DNA of 64,000 nucleotides from contig CAZVKN010000007.1 of assembly GCA_964627035.1 (NCBI GenBank), positions 32,633-96,632 on the forward strand, in the 5' to 3' direction. How positions within the stretch are numbered: the first letter of the stretch is position 1; every line of letters starts with the position of its first letter. This stretch comes from CAZVKN01 sp964627035. GTDB lineage: Bacteria; Electryoneota; AABM5-125-24; Hatepunaeales; Hatepunaeaceae. Below, in pieces: positions 6,522-13,860 of the stretch. A program made the translations under genes and the position numbers. The notes under the pieces are model-generated. The model saw only the letters and a list, made by a program, of their open reading frames with translations. It had not been told where the DNA came from and ran no database searches.

Positions 6522-8747
6522 ATGGATGTTAAAACAGGGCTGTACCTGAGCAAAGGCGACGGACTCGGTGAAATGATTGATTTTGATGAACTCAAAGAGA
6601 CCGTTGAAGAAGAAAACGACTTTGAAGTCTGGCGCGAATTTGACAATTTCAACGTCAGCGAAATAGAAGCACAGATCAAAAAAGATATTGAAGAAAATGG
6701 ATTAGACCGGATCATCATCGGTGGACCGTCAATCAGATTCTTTGAGGATCGGTTCAACTTTGGTGAAGATATTCTTGTTGAACGCGTCGCACTGCGTGAA
6801 TTGGTAGCGTGGACACTCGATCCAAAAGGTGAGTACGAGGACGAAGAGGAAAGCGAAATCCAAGCTGCTGCTGCCGATTATCTGATGATGGCGATTGCCA
6901 GAATGTCAAACAGTGAACCTCCTGTTGCGCATATTGAGGATACGTTGTCTAAGGATGTATTAATCATCGGTGGAGGTGTATCCGGTATGAGTGCGGCGAT
7001 TGCGACTGCTGATGCTGGTTACAATGTCCGATTGATTGAGAAGGAAACTGAGCTTGGTGGATGGGCGCGTATATTCAAAGCGGTAGTTCCGAGCAATGCT
7101 CCTCATATCGAACTGGAAGAACCTCCACATACAGCTATGGTCCAGGAGATTGAGGGCAATGACCGCATTACAGTTCACACTTCGACAACTGTTGAGTCTA
7201 TTTCAGGTCAACCGGGGCAGTTTGATGTTACATTGCTGAACGGTAGTAAGGATAACTTCATAGTTGGCGCGGTAATTCAAGCCAGTGGTTGGAGCCCATA
7301 CAATCCTGACAACCTTGCGGACAAATACGGTTACGGCAAGCTGTCCAATGTAATTACCAATATCCGTATGGAGGATATGGCGCGTGAAGGTAATATCGTC
7401 AGACCTTCTGATAATGCTAAACCTTCCAGTGTTGCTATCATTCATTGTGCAGGATCGCGCGATAAGGAACATCTGTCATATTGTTCAGCAGTATGTTGCC
7501 GCGCTGCAATGAAACAAGCGTTATACATTCGTGAGCAGTTGCCGGATACGGATGTTTATCTGTTGTACAAGGATATTCGCAGTCCCGGAGTATATGAGCA
7601 GTTTTACGCTGCGGTGCAGGAACAGGAACGGATATTCCTGATGAAGGGTGAAGTTACTGCTGTCGAAGGTGGTGACAAGGACACCATTACGGTGTCGTTG
7701 GATGATACGTTAGTCGGTGAATCGTTGACGGTTGAAGCTGATATGTTGGTGTTGGCGACCGGAATGGTTCCGAGTGCTAGGGTTGATGTTGATGAAAGTG
7801 CTGACGATGATGAAGGTGATGGTGCTCGTTCTTCTGAAAAGGGTGCCGGTATTCTCAATTTGAAATACCGTCTCGGAACTGATTTACCTACTTTGAAGTA
7901 CGGTTTCCCTGATTCACATTTTATCTGTTTCCCGTATGAGACTCGTAGAACCGGCGTTTATGCGGCAGGTACGGTTCGTGCGCCGATGGATATTCCATCA
8001 GCACGTACAGATGGTCTTGGCGCTGCGATGAAAGCGATTCAGATGGTTGAATCAGTTCAGAAAGGTACATCGGTTCATCCACGCGTTGGAGATACTGCAT
8101 TCCCGGAGCTATTCCTCCAACGATGTACGCAATGTAAACGATGTACTGAAGAGTGTCCTTTCAGCATGTACGAAGAGGATGTCAAAGGAACACCTGAACC
8201 GAATCTGAATCGTTGTCGTCGTTGTGGTATCTGTATGGGAGCTTGTCCTGAACGGATCATCACTTTCAAGGATTACAACATCAACATGGGTTCTAAGATT
8301 ATCAAATCCATATTTATGCCGGATGAGTTTGATGAGAAACCACGTGTACTCTGTTTCATGTGTGAAAATGACGCTCGACCGGCATTGGACATTGCGGCGG
8401 CTCACGGTCATAAGATTGATCCTATGGTGCGAGTGATTCCGGTTCGTTGCCTCGGTTCTGTCAACATGGTGTGGGTTGCGGATGCTCTGTCGAACGGGTT
8501 TGACGGCATCCTGCTGCTCGGCTGTAAGCATGGTGACGACTATCAATGTCACTTTGTAAAAGGCAGTGAGCGGGCAGAAACGCGACTTGGCAACATTCAG
8601 GAGAAGCTGACTCAGCTTTCGCTTGAATCAGAGCGTGTGCAAATTGATTACATCGAGATGTCAGACTGGAAGAAGGTTGCAACGGTAATCAACGACTTTT
8701 CCGAAGAGATCCGTGAGTTGGAGTTGAACCCGTACAAGGGATTTTAG
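6522..8747 (+). CDS. qmoB: QmoB, HdrA/MvhD-like subunit of the Qmo complex
   Basis: 741 residues. The FAD fold starts near residue 146 (VLIIGGGVSGMSAA), with an HdrA-type HCAGSRDKEHLSYCSAVCC block. Two ferredoxin motifs lie near residues 534-545 and 564-575 (CTQCKRCTEEC, CRRCGICMGAC). The C-terminal MvhD-like domain has CFMCENDA, RVIPVRCLGSV and LLGCKHGDDYQCHF. It works with QmoA in the cytoplasm to pass electrons between quinone, APS reductase and possibly a bifurcation partner. I choose ATG 6522 because GAGGGTG sits just upstream; GTG 6516 (4-base overlap with qmoA) is the alternative. Confidence 0.93.
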   Translation: MDVKTGLYLSKGDGLGEMIDFDELKETVEEENDFEVWREFDNFNVSEIEAQIKKDIEENGLDRIIIGGPSIRFFEDRFNFGEDILVERVALRELVAWTLDPKGEYEDEEESEIQAAAADYLMMAIARMSNSEPPVAHIEDTLSKDVLIIGGGVSGMSAAIATADAGYNVRLIEKETELGGWARIFKAVVPSNAPHIELEEPPHTAMVQEIEGNDRITVHTSTTVESISGQPGQFDVTLLNGSKDNFIVGAVIQASGWSPYNPDNLADKYGYGKLSNVITNIRMEDMAREGNIVRPSDNAKPSSVAIIHCAGSRDKEHLSYCSAVCCRAAMKQALYIREQLPDTDVYLLYKDIRSPGVYEQFYAAVQEQERIFLMKGEVTAVEGGDKDTITVSLDDTLVGESLTVEADMLVLATGMVPSARVDVDESADDDEGDGARSSEKGAGILNLKYRLGTDLPTLKYGFPDSHFICFPYETRRTGVYAAGTVRAPMDIPSARTDGLGAAMKAIQMVESVQKGTSVHPRVGDTAFPELFLQRCTQCKRCTEECPFSMYEEDVKGTPEPNLNRCRRCGICMGACPERIITFKDYNINMGSKIIKSIFMPDEFDEKPRVLCFMCENDARPALDIAAAHGHKIDPMVRVIPVRCLGSVNMVWVADALSNGFDGILLLGCKHGDDYQCHFVKGSERAETRLGNIQEKLTQLSLESERVQIDYIEMSDWKKVATVINDFSEEIRELELNPYKGF

Positions 8748-8761
8748 TATTGACTTTGTTG

Positions 8762-8830
8762 GGTAGGGACGTGATTTATCGCGCCCGCGGTTATAGTCCT
8801 CGTTAGCGGGTTTGATAAATCAAACCCCTA
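8762..8830. repeat. Repeat family R7 (GTAGGGGCGTGATTCATCACGCCC type)
   Basis: Divergent inverted element: GTAGGGACGTGATTTATCGCGCCCG on the left and CGGGTTTGATAAATCAAACCCC on the right, the right arm itself a perfect palindrome. Related copies are at 13225-13251 (half) and 54561-54638 (full). Confidence 0.7.
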
Positions 8831-8852
8831 GAATAGATAACAAATAACAAAC

Positions 8853-8879
8853 GGCTGTACTCAATCAGCCATCTATAAT
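8853..8879 (+). promoter_or_regulatory. Candidate dsrAB promoter with overlapping inverted repeat
   Basis: A perfect TATAAT (8874-8879) stands 29 bases before the dsrA start. No TTGACA-like box is found at normal spacing. Instead GGCTG-8 bases-CAGCC (8853-8857 and 8866-8870) covers the -35 position, which would suit an activator-dependent promoter. This is inferred from the DNA only. Confidence 0.35.
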
Positions 8880-8908
8880 AAATTAACTGCTGAATTATTG
8901 GAGTAGTT

Positions 8909-10111
8909 ATGGCAGAAACAAAAATGCTTAACGAGCTTAAGAAGGGAGCATGGCCCAGTTTCGTAACTGAAATAGAACTGGCAGCCAAGGACAACAAGAT
9001 GTCCCAAGACCTGCTCGGTCTTCTTGAGCTATCGTACAACGAGAAGATCGGTCACTGGAAACATGGCGGTATTGTCGGTGTTATGGGATACGGCGGTGGT
9101 GTGATCGGTCGCTACAGCGATATTCCGGAACAGTTTCCGAATGTATCGCACTTCCATACCATCCGCGTAAACCAACCCGGTGGTTGGTTCTATAATACGG
9201 AAGCGTTACGCGGCGTATGCGACATCTGGGAAGAGCATGGATCAGGCTTAACCAATATGCACGGTTCAACCGGTGATATGGTTCTGCTCGGGTGTAGGAC
9301 TGAGGCTTTGGAACCGATCTTTGGAAAACTGACCCAACTCGGCTTTGACCTCGGAGGATCAGGATCGGTGATGCGCACACCGTCATGTTGCTGTGGTCCG
9401 GCTCGCTGCGAATGGGCGATGTTTGATACGCTCGATATGTCCTACGACCTAACCATGCACTGGCAGGACGAGCTTCACCGTCCGTTCTTTCCGTACAAGT
9501 ACAAGTTCAAATTTGCCGGTTGTCCGAACGATTGTGTTGCATCAATTGCGCGTGCGGATATGTCATTTATCGGTACCTGGCGTGATGAGATCCGTGTGGA
9601 TCAAGAGAAGGTACGCTGGTACGCTGAGGAGGAAGGTGTCAATATTCATCGTGACATTGTCGGTCAATGCCCGAGCAAATGTATGGAATGGGACGGCAAA
9701 AACCTTGAGATAGACAACAAGGGTTGCGTTCGTTGCATGCACTGCATCAATGCACTGCATATGGCACTCAAACCGGGACTTGATCAAGGTATCTCCATCT
9801 TGATCGGAGCGAAAGCTCCTATCCTCGAGGGTGCTCAATTGTCCAGTGTATTGGTTCCGTTCTGGAAACCGGATATGGATGCGGAAGATCCATATGAAGA
9901 TATCAAAGATCTCGTTGACGAGATCTGGGAGCTGTGGGGTGAAGAAGGCAAGAACCGCGAACGCATCGGAGAGTTCATCCAACGCGTCGGTTTGAGCAAC
10001 TTCTTAGATGCTATCGGTCTGGAGCCTGAACCTGAAATGGTACTTCATCCACGGACTAATCCTTATGTCTTCTACAATCTTGATGAAGATGACGAAGAGG
10101 ATGACGAGTAG
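8909..10111 (+). CDS. dsrA: Dissimilatory sulfite reductase alpha subunit
   Basis: 400 residues. The siroheme-[4Fe-4S] ligands are present as C161-x5-C167 and C205-x3-C209 (CCGPARC; CPNDC). An inserted ferredoxin domain follows with C254/C258 and C273/C276/C279 (CVRCMHC). With DsrB it forms the cytoplasmic enzyme that reduces sulfite onto DsrC. GGAG lies just before ATG 8909. The C-terminus is very acidic (DEDDEEDDE). The reductive type is suggested by the dsrD gene downstream and the absence of dsrEFH from the window, but only a tree would prove direction. Confidence 0.97.
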   Translation: MAETKMLNELKKGAWPSFVTEIELAAKDNKMSQDLLGLLELSYNEKIGHWKHGGIVGVMGYGGGVIGRYSDIPEQFPNVSHFHTIRVNQPGGWFYNTEALRGVCDIWEEHGSGLTNMHGSTGDMVLLGCRTEALEPIFGKLTQLGFDLGGSGSVMRTPSCCCGPARCEWAMFDTLDMSYDLTMHWQDELHRPFFPYKYKFKFAGCPNDCVASIARADMSFIGTWRDEIRVDQEKVRWYAEEEGVNIHRDIVGQCPSKCMEWDGKNLEIDNKGCVRCMHCINALHMALKPGLDQGISILIGAKAPILEGAQLSSVLVPFWKPDMDAEDPYEDIKDLVDEIWELWGEEGKNRERIGEFIQRVGLSNFLDAIGLEPEPEMVLHPRTNPYVFYNLDEDDEEDDE

Positions 10112-10114
10112 TAT

Positions 10115-10173
10115 GTTTAGAGCACAGGCTTCAGCCTGCGCTCGGGAAACACGCTAAAGCGTGGACTCTAAAC
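10115..10173. repeat. Repeat family R1 (GTTTAGAG ... CTCTAAAC)
   Basis: Outer inverted ends GTTTAGAG and CTCTAAAC enclose two small palindromes, GGCTTCAGCC and ACGCTAAAGCGT. Other copies: 11409-11469, 13741-13790 (right half decayed), 25220-25272, 26284-26347, 27901-27953, and 56292-56346 in the opposite orientation. The shape is that of a short non-autonomous mobile (MITE/REP-like) element. Confidence 0.85.
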
Positions 10174-10216
10174 TAACAATTAAACGACAATAACTGATTC
10201 ATATAGGAGACAGGTA

Positions 10217-11299
10217 ATGACTGCAGAACCTGCACAACGGTTGACTGATATAGGTCCGCCTCATTATAAAAAGTATTTGCCTCCGGTTGTCAAGGATAAC
10301 TACGGCAAATGGGATTCTCACGAAATCCTCGCTCCCGGCGTCATGGTGCATACCGGTCCGACCGGTGACAAACTGTACTCCATTCGGGCGTCATCTCCAC
10401 GTCTGTTGTCCATCCAGAAGATTCGGATGTTCTGTGACATCGCTGACAAATATTGCGATGGATACCTACGGTTTACCAGCCGTAACAACGTGGAATTCCT
10501 GACAACGAAAAAAGAGAACATTGACAAGATCAAAGCAGATGTGGAAGCCATAGGTCATCCGGTGGGTGGAATGGCTAACTCAATCTCCAACATCGTTCAT
10601 ACACAAGGCTGGGTTCACTGCCACAGCGCCGCTACAGACGCTTCAGGTATTGTGAAAGCGGTCATGGATGATCTGATTGACGAGTTCACACACATGCGTC
10701 TTCCCGGTAAGCTGCGCGTTGCACTGGCTTGCTGCCTGAACATGTGTGGAGCGGTTCACTGCTCTGACATCGCCATACTCGGCATTCATCGTAAACCGCC
10801 GAAAGTGGATCACACTGCTGTGAACAAGATGTGTGAGATTCCGAGTGTTGCGGCATCATGCCCGACAGCGGCAATTCGTCCGGCGAAGGTTGACGGCAAT
10901 CCGTCGGTTGAAGTCATTGAAGATGACTGTATGTTCTGTGCGAACTGCTATACAGTATGCCCTTCAATGCCGTTGAACGATCCGGAATATGACGGTGTTT
11001 CAATTTGGGTTGGCGGTAAGGTGTCCAACGCACGCCATGCTCCGATGTTCTCAAAACTGGCAATTCCGTTCCTGCCGAACAATCCACCACGTTGGCCCGA
11101 AGTGGTTGAAGCGGTCAGAGGGTTGGTGGACATTTGGGCTGAAAACGCTCGTCCTTATGAACGGATGGGTGAATGGATTGAACGTATCGGATGGCCCCGG
11201 TTTTTTGAGATGACCGGAATCGAGTTCTCGGGTGAGCATATTGATGACTTCAAGCATGCTGCCTTGACGTACAATACATCAACCCACATTCGGTTCTAA
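10217..11299 (+). CDS. dsrB: Dissimilatory sulfite reductase beta subunit
   Basis: 360 residues. Cys residues C135, C172, C173 and C177 (WVHCHSA; ACCLNMCG) match the DsrB siroheme/Fe-S site. The ferredoxin domain has C215 and C238/C241/C244/C248 (CMFCANCYTVCP). It forms the alpha2beta2 sulfite reductase with DsrA, in the cytoplasm. AGGAGAC precedes ATG 10217. The spacing from dsrA is enlarged by an R1 repeat, yet the two are almost certainly co-transcribed. Confidence 0.97.
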   Translation: MTAEPAQRLTDIGPPHYKKYLPPVVKDNYGKWDSHEILAPGVMVHTGPTGDKLYSIRASSPRLLSIQKIRMFCDIADKYCDGYLRFTSRNNVEFLTTKKENIDKIKADVEAIGHPVGGMANSISNIVHTQGWVHCHSAATDASGIVKAVMDDLIDEFTHMRLPGKLRVALACCLNMCGAVHCSDIAILGIHRKPPKVDHTAVNKMCEIPSVAASCPTAAIRPAKVDGNPSVEVIEDDCMFCANCYTVCPSMPLNDPEYDGVSIWVGGKVSNARHAPMFSKLAIPFLPNNPPRWPEVVEAVRGLVDIWAENARPYERMGEWIERIGWPRFFEMTGIEFSGEHIDDFKHAALTYNTSTHIRF

Positions 11300-11342
11300 A
11301 CAGTAATTGCATTCAAACGGTTGATTGTTTGAGACGTGATAT

Positions 11343-11367
11343 GTAGCCCGGCTTCTCCGAAGCCGGG
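11343..11367. repeat. R6 hairpin (GTAGCCCGGCTTCTCCGAAGCCGGG)
   Basis: Perfect stem CCCGGCTT/AAGCCGGG around CTCCG. It lies between dsrB and dsrD, and is nearly the same as the copy at 1684-1707. Confidence 0.75.
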
Positions 11368-11408
11368 AGTATGAATTGGTTGACTAATATCATGTCATTG
11401 AAACAAAA

Positions 11409-11469
11409 GTTCAGAGTTCAGGCTTCAGCCTGCACATTGTGAAGACACGCTGAAGCGTGAACTCTGAAC
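11409..11469. repeat. R1 copy before dsrD
   Basis: GTTCAGAG to CTCTGAAC with the inner palindromes GGCTTCAGCC and CACGCTGAAGCGTG, both intact. It ends 22 bases before the dsrD ribosome-binding site. Confidence 0.85.
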
Positions 11470-11502
11470 ATATTCAATCGTTTGAAGCATCAGGAGACAA
11501 TT

Positions 11503-11754
11503 ATGGCAGAGATGTCAAAACAGGAACTCGCCGATGCCGTCGTCAAGATGGTAACCGATGCGGCAGGAATCAAGAAATTCAAATCCATGGACATCGTAAA
11601 GCAGATGGTTCAGCAATACGGTGACAGTGGAGTTGACAAGAAGATGGCTAAGACAGTCATCAAAGAGGCTGTGAACGAGGGTCGCTTGGTATATACCTAT
11701 TTCGGTGGCAGCTTTGTCGAAGTTCCACACAGAGAAGGATCTGCCAACGATTAA
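11503..11754 (+). CDS. dsrD: DsrD, winged-helix activator of sulfite reductase
   Basis: 83 residues. The sequence follows the DsrD pattern (an N-terminal helix with KQELADAVVKMV, a middle helix-turn-helix, and a C-terminal wing ending in LVYTYFGGSFVEVP). DsrD is known as an allosteric activator of DsrAB and is a marker of the reductive pathway. AGGAGAC lies 5 bases before ATG 11503; a TTG at 11482 would only add residues from the repeat region. The place right after dsrAB is the classical one. Confidence 0.95.
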   Translation: MAEMSKQELADAVVKMVTDAAGIKKFKSMDIVKQMVQQYGDSGVDKKMAKTVIKEAVNEGRLVYTYFGGSFVEVPHREGSAND

Positions 11755-11793
11755 GGTGTGGTTTTGTGATTGTAAGATCATCCATTTATAGAG

Positions 11794-13218
11794 ATGTCAT
11801 TCTCTCAGGATAAACTTCATCATTTACCTCGTCTGATGATCGCTGGAATTGGTGGTGATAGCGGCAAAACCCTCGTGACGATTGGACTTATTGACGTTTG
11901 GCGTCGCGAGGGATATGAGATTGTTCCGTTCAAAAAAGGTCCCGACTATATTGACGCAGCGTGGTTGACGAAGGCAGCCTCAGTTCCCGCGCACAACTTA
12001 GACAGTTGGATGATGGGGTACGAAGAGGTTGTCAGCTCTTTTACAAAATTCGGCATAAGTGACGGCATCAACGTCATTGAAGGCAATCGCGGACTGCATG
12101 ACGGTGAAGACTCCGCAGGCTCACATTCGTCCGGTGTGATGGCAAAGTTACTGAGTTGTCCGGTCGTGCCGGTGATTCCGGTGACGAAGGTGACCCGAAC
12201 TGTAGCTGCATTTGTGCTCGGTGTGAAGATGCTCGACCCTGATGTTCAGATATCAGGCGTGATACTGAATCGGATCGGTACCAATCGGCAGGAAAAGGTG
12301 ATCAGGCGAGCTGTCGAAGACGAGACCGGCATCCCGGTACTGGGTGCAGTTTACAAATCAAAAGCTGATGTTCTACCTGGTCGGCATCTTGGGTTGGTGA
12401 CACCTGAAGAGCATCAGCAAGCTGAGCAGGCAATTGCTATTGCCGGGCAAATGATTCGGGAGTCGGTGGATTGGAAGAGATTAGCACAAGTGGGACAAGA
12501 GGCTGAATCCCCCCCCTTAATCCCCCCCTGCTCTGCAGGGGGGGAAATAAAGGGGGGGTTACTTCCTAACGGTTTTGGCTTGCGTATCGGCTACTTCACC
12601 GGATCAGCATTTACGTTCTACTATCCGGAAAATCTAGATGCTTTGAAGGCAGCAGGTGTTAATCTAATCAAAGTTGATCCCATTAGGGACAGCAAGCTTC
12701 CTCAACTGGATGTGCTGTATATAGGTGGTGGATTTCCGGAGACACATGCATTTGATCTGGCGGGAAACGAATCATTCAGGCAGTCACTGCGTGATGCTGC
12801 TGGGCGTGGTCTACCGATCTGGGCGGAGTGTGGAGGGTTGATGTTTCTGTCAAAGCAGCTTCTATATCAAGGAAAGAACTACCCGATGGCTGGAGTACTG
12901 CCGATTTCGGTAATGTTGCACAAACGACCTCAAGGACACGGATATCAGCAGGTAGTGGTTGACAGGGAAAATCCGTTTTTACCTGTTGGAACGGCGATTA
13001 AAGGTCACGAATTTCATTACTCGCAACTGAATAATCCGGTGGAGCAGACTATTTTCACGGTTCATCGTGGAACAGGTGTCGGTTCCAGTCGTGACGGAGT
13101 ACTTTACAAGAATGTGCTGGCGAGTTATCTGCATGTACATGCAACGGCAACACCTGAATGGTGCGAAGGGGTCATTTCAGCGGGACATCGGTATAAATCG
13201 AATTCTAACTTTGTTTAG
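11794..13218 (+). CDS. dsrN: DsrN, cobyrinate a,c-diamide synthase-like siroheme amidase
   Basis: 474 residues, CbiA family. The N-terminal ATP-binding domain has GIGGDSGKTLVTIGL and KKGPDYIDAAWL. The C-terminal glutamine amidotransferase domain has WAECGGLMFL with nucleophile C346. In dsr loci this enzyme amidates siroheme for DsrAB. Residues about 239-256 (PPLIPP, GGEIKGG) are coded by an in-frame repeat (R10) placed in the linker between the domains, and the flanking family sequence remains intact. The start at ATG 11794 has only a weak ribosome-binding site. Cobalamin synthesis is the other possible role. Confidence 0.9.
   Translation: MSFSQDKLHHLPRLMIAGIGGDSGKTLVTIGLIDVWRREGYEIVPFKKGPDYIDAAWLTKAASVPAHNLDSWMMGYEEVVSSFTKFGISDGINVIEGNRGLHDGEDSAGSHSSGVMAKLLSCPVVPVIPVTKVTRTVAAFVLGVKMLDPDVQISGVILNRIGTNRQEKVIRRAVEDETGIPVLGAVYKSKADVLPGRHLGLVTPEEHQQAEQAIAIAGQMIRESVDWKRLAQVGQEAESPPLIPPCSAGGEIKGGLLPNGFGLRIGYFTGSAFTFYYPENLDALKAAGVNLIKVDPIRDSKLPQLDVLYIGGGFPETHAFDLAGNESFRQSLRDAAGRGLPIWAECGGLMFLSKQLLYQGKNYPMAGVLPISVMLHKRPQGHGYQQVVVDRENPFLPVGTAIKGHEFHYSQLNNPVEQTIFTVHRGTGVGSSRDGVLYKNVLASYLHVHATATPEWCEGVISAGHRYKSNSNFV
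12509..12560. repeat. R10 C-rich element inside dsrN
   Basis: A palindromic element, CCCCCCCTTAATCCCCCC on the left, a CTGCTCTGCAG centre, and a G-rich right arm. It lies inside the dsrN frame without breaking it. A related copy in the other orientation sits in the dsrK tail (22159-22196). Confidence 0.85.
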
Positions 13219-13224
13219 TATCAG

Positions 13225-13251
13225 GTAGGGGTTTGATTCATCAAACCCGTT
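13225..13251. repeat. Half copy of R7
   Basis: GTAGGGGTTTGATTCATCAAACCCG, with a perfect GGTTTGA-TTCA-TCAAACC type stem, directly after dsrN. It could act as a weak stem after the gene. Confidence 0.6.
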
Positions 13252-13290
13252 CTGACTAAATAAGATAATTACAATAAAAGGATATTAACA

Positions 13291-13734
13291 ATGGCAAAAG
13301 TTACTCAAAAAGAGCAGGAAGAGAAGCTTGTCAAAATCATGAAGGCATGGCAGGCAGTGGAGGATGATGCCATCCACATGACCAAAGAAGTACAGGCAAA
13401 AACCGACAATCCTCTGGTCAGGTTGATTATGGACATTATCGCTCACGATTCCGCAATGCATCGCCGTACACAGCAGTTTATCATAGATTCACTCACCAAG
13501 CGGGCTATTCATTTGCAGCCGGAAGATCTTGAATCCGTTTGGGATCTGATTGAGCAACACATAGAGTATGAGAAGAAGACCATCGGTCTGGCAGACGAAG
13601 CGAAGGAGTCCTGCAAACGTCTGTTTGTACAGAAATACTTGCTGAACTACCTGCTCGAAGATGAACGGAAGCACGATATGCTTCTGGAACGTCTTGAAGA
13701 GATCAAGATGAAAATGTACCCGTATGCGGGTTAA
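13291..13734 (+). CDS. Ferritin-like helical protein between dsrN and dsrL
   Basis: 147 residues, all-helical and soluble. Possible metal ligands are arranged as in four-helix diiron bundles: EDDAIHMTKE near residue 23, AHDSAMH near 53, EQHIEYEKK near 88, and EDERKHDMLLERLEE near 125. The two carboxylate/His pairs resemble ferritin-like EExxH motifs, though the match is by eye. It has a fair ribosome-binding site (AAGGAT) before ATG 13291. Its place inside the dsr operon suggests a role in handling iron, oxygen or sulfur species for Dsr. The family is not recognised with certainty. Confidence 0.68.
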   Translation: MAKVTQKEQEEKLVKIMKAWQAVEDDAIHMTKEVQAKTDNPLVRLIMDIIAHDSAMHRRTQQFIIDSLTKRAIHLQPEDLESVWDLIEQHIEYEKKTIGLADEAKESCKRLFVQKYLLNYLLEDERKHDMLLERLEEIKMKMYPYAG

Positions 13735-13740
13735 TAACGA

Positions 13741-13790
13741 GTTTAGAGTTCAGGCTTCAGCCTGTTCCAGGAAAACATGCCAAAGAGTCT
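13741..13790. repeat. Decayed R1 copy
   Basis: The left half is intact (GTTTAGAGTTCAGGCTTCAG). The right half (CATGCCAAAGAGTCTG) has lost the terminal inverted repeat, which marks an old, degenerating copy. Confidence 0.7.
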
Positions 13791-13860
13791 GTCAGATAAC
13801 TAAATTATCTCGCTGTCTACCGCGGCGGGTTGACAGCGGGATATTTGTAGGAAACAATTT

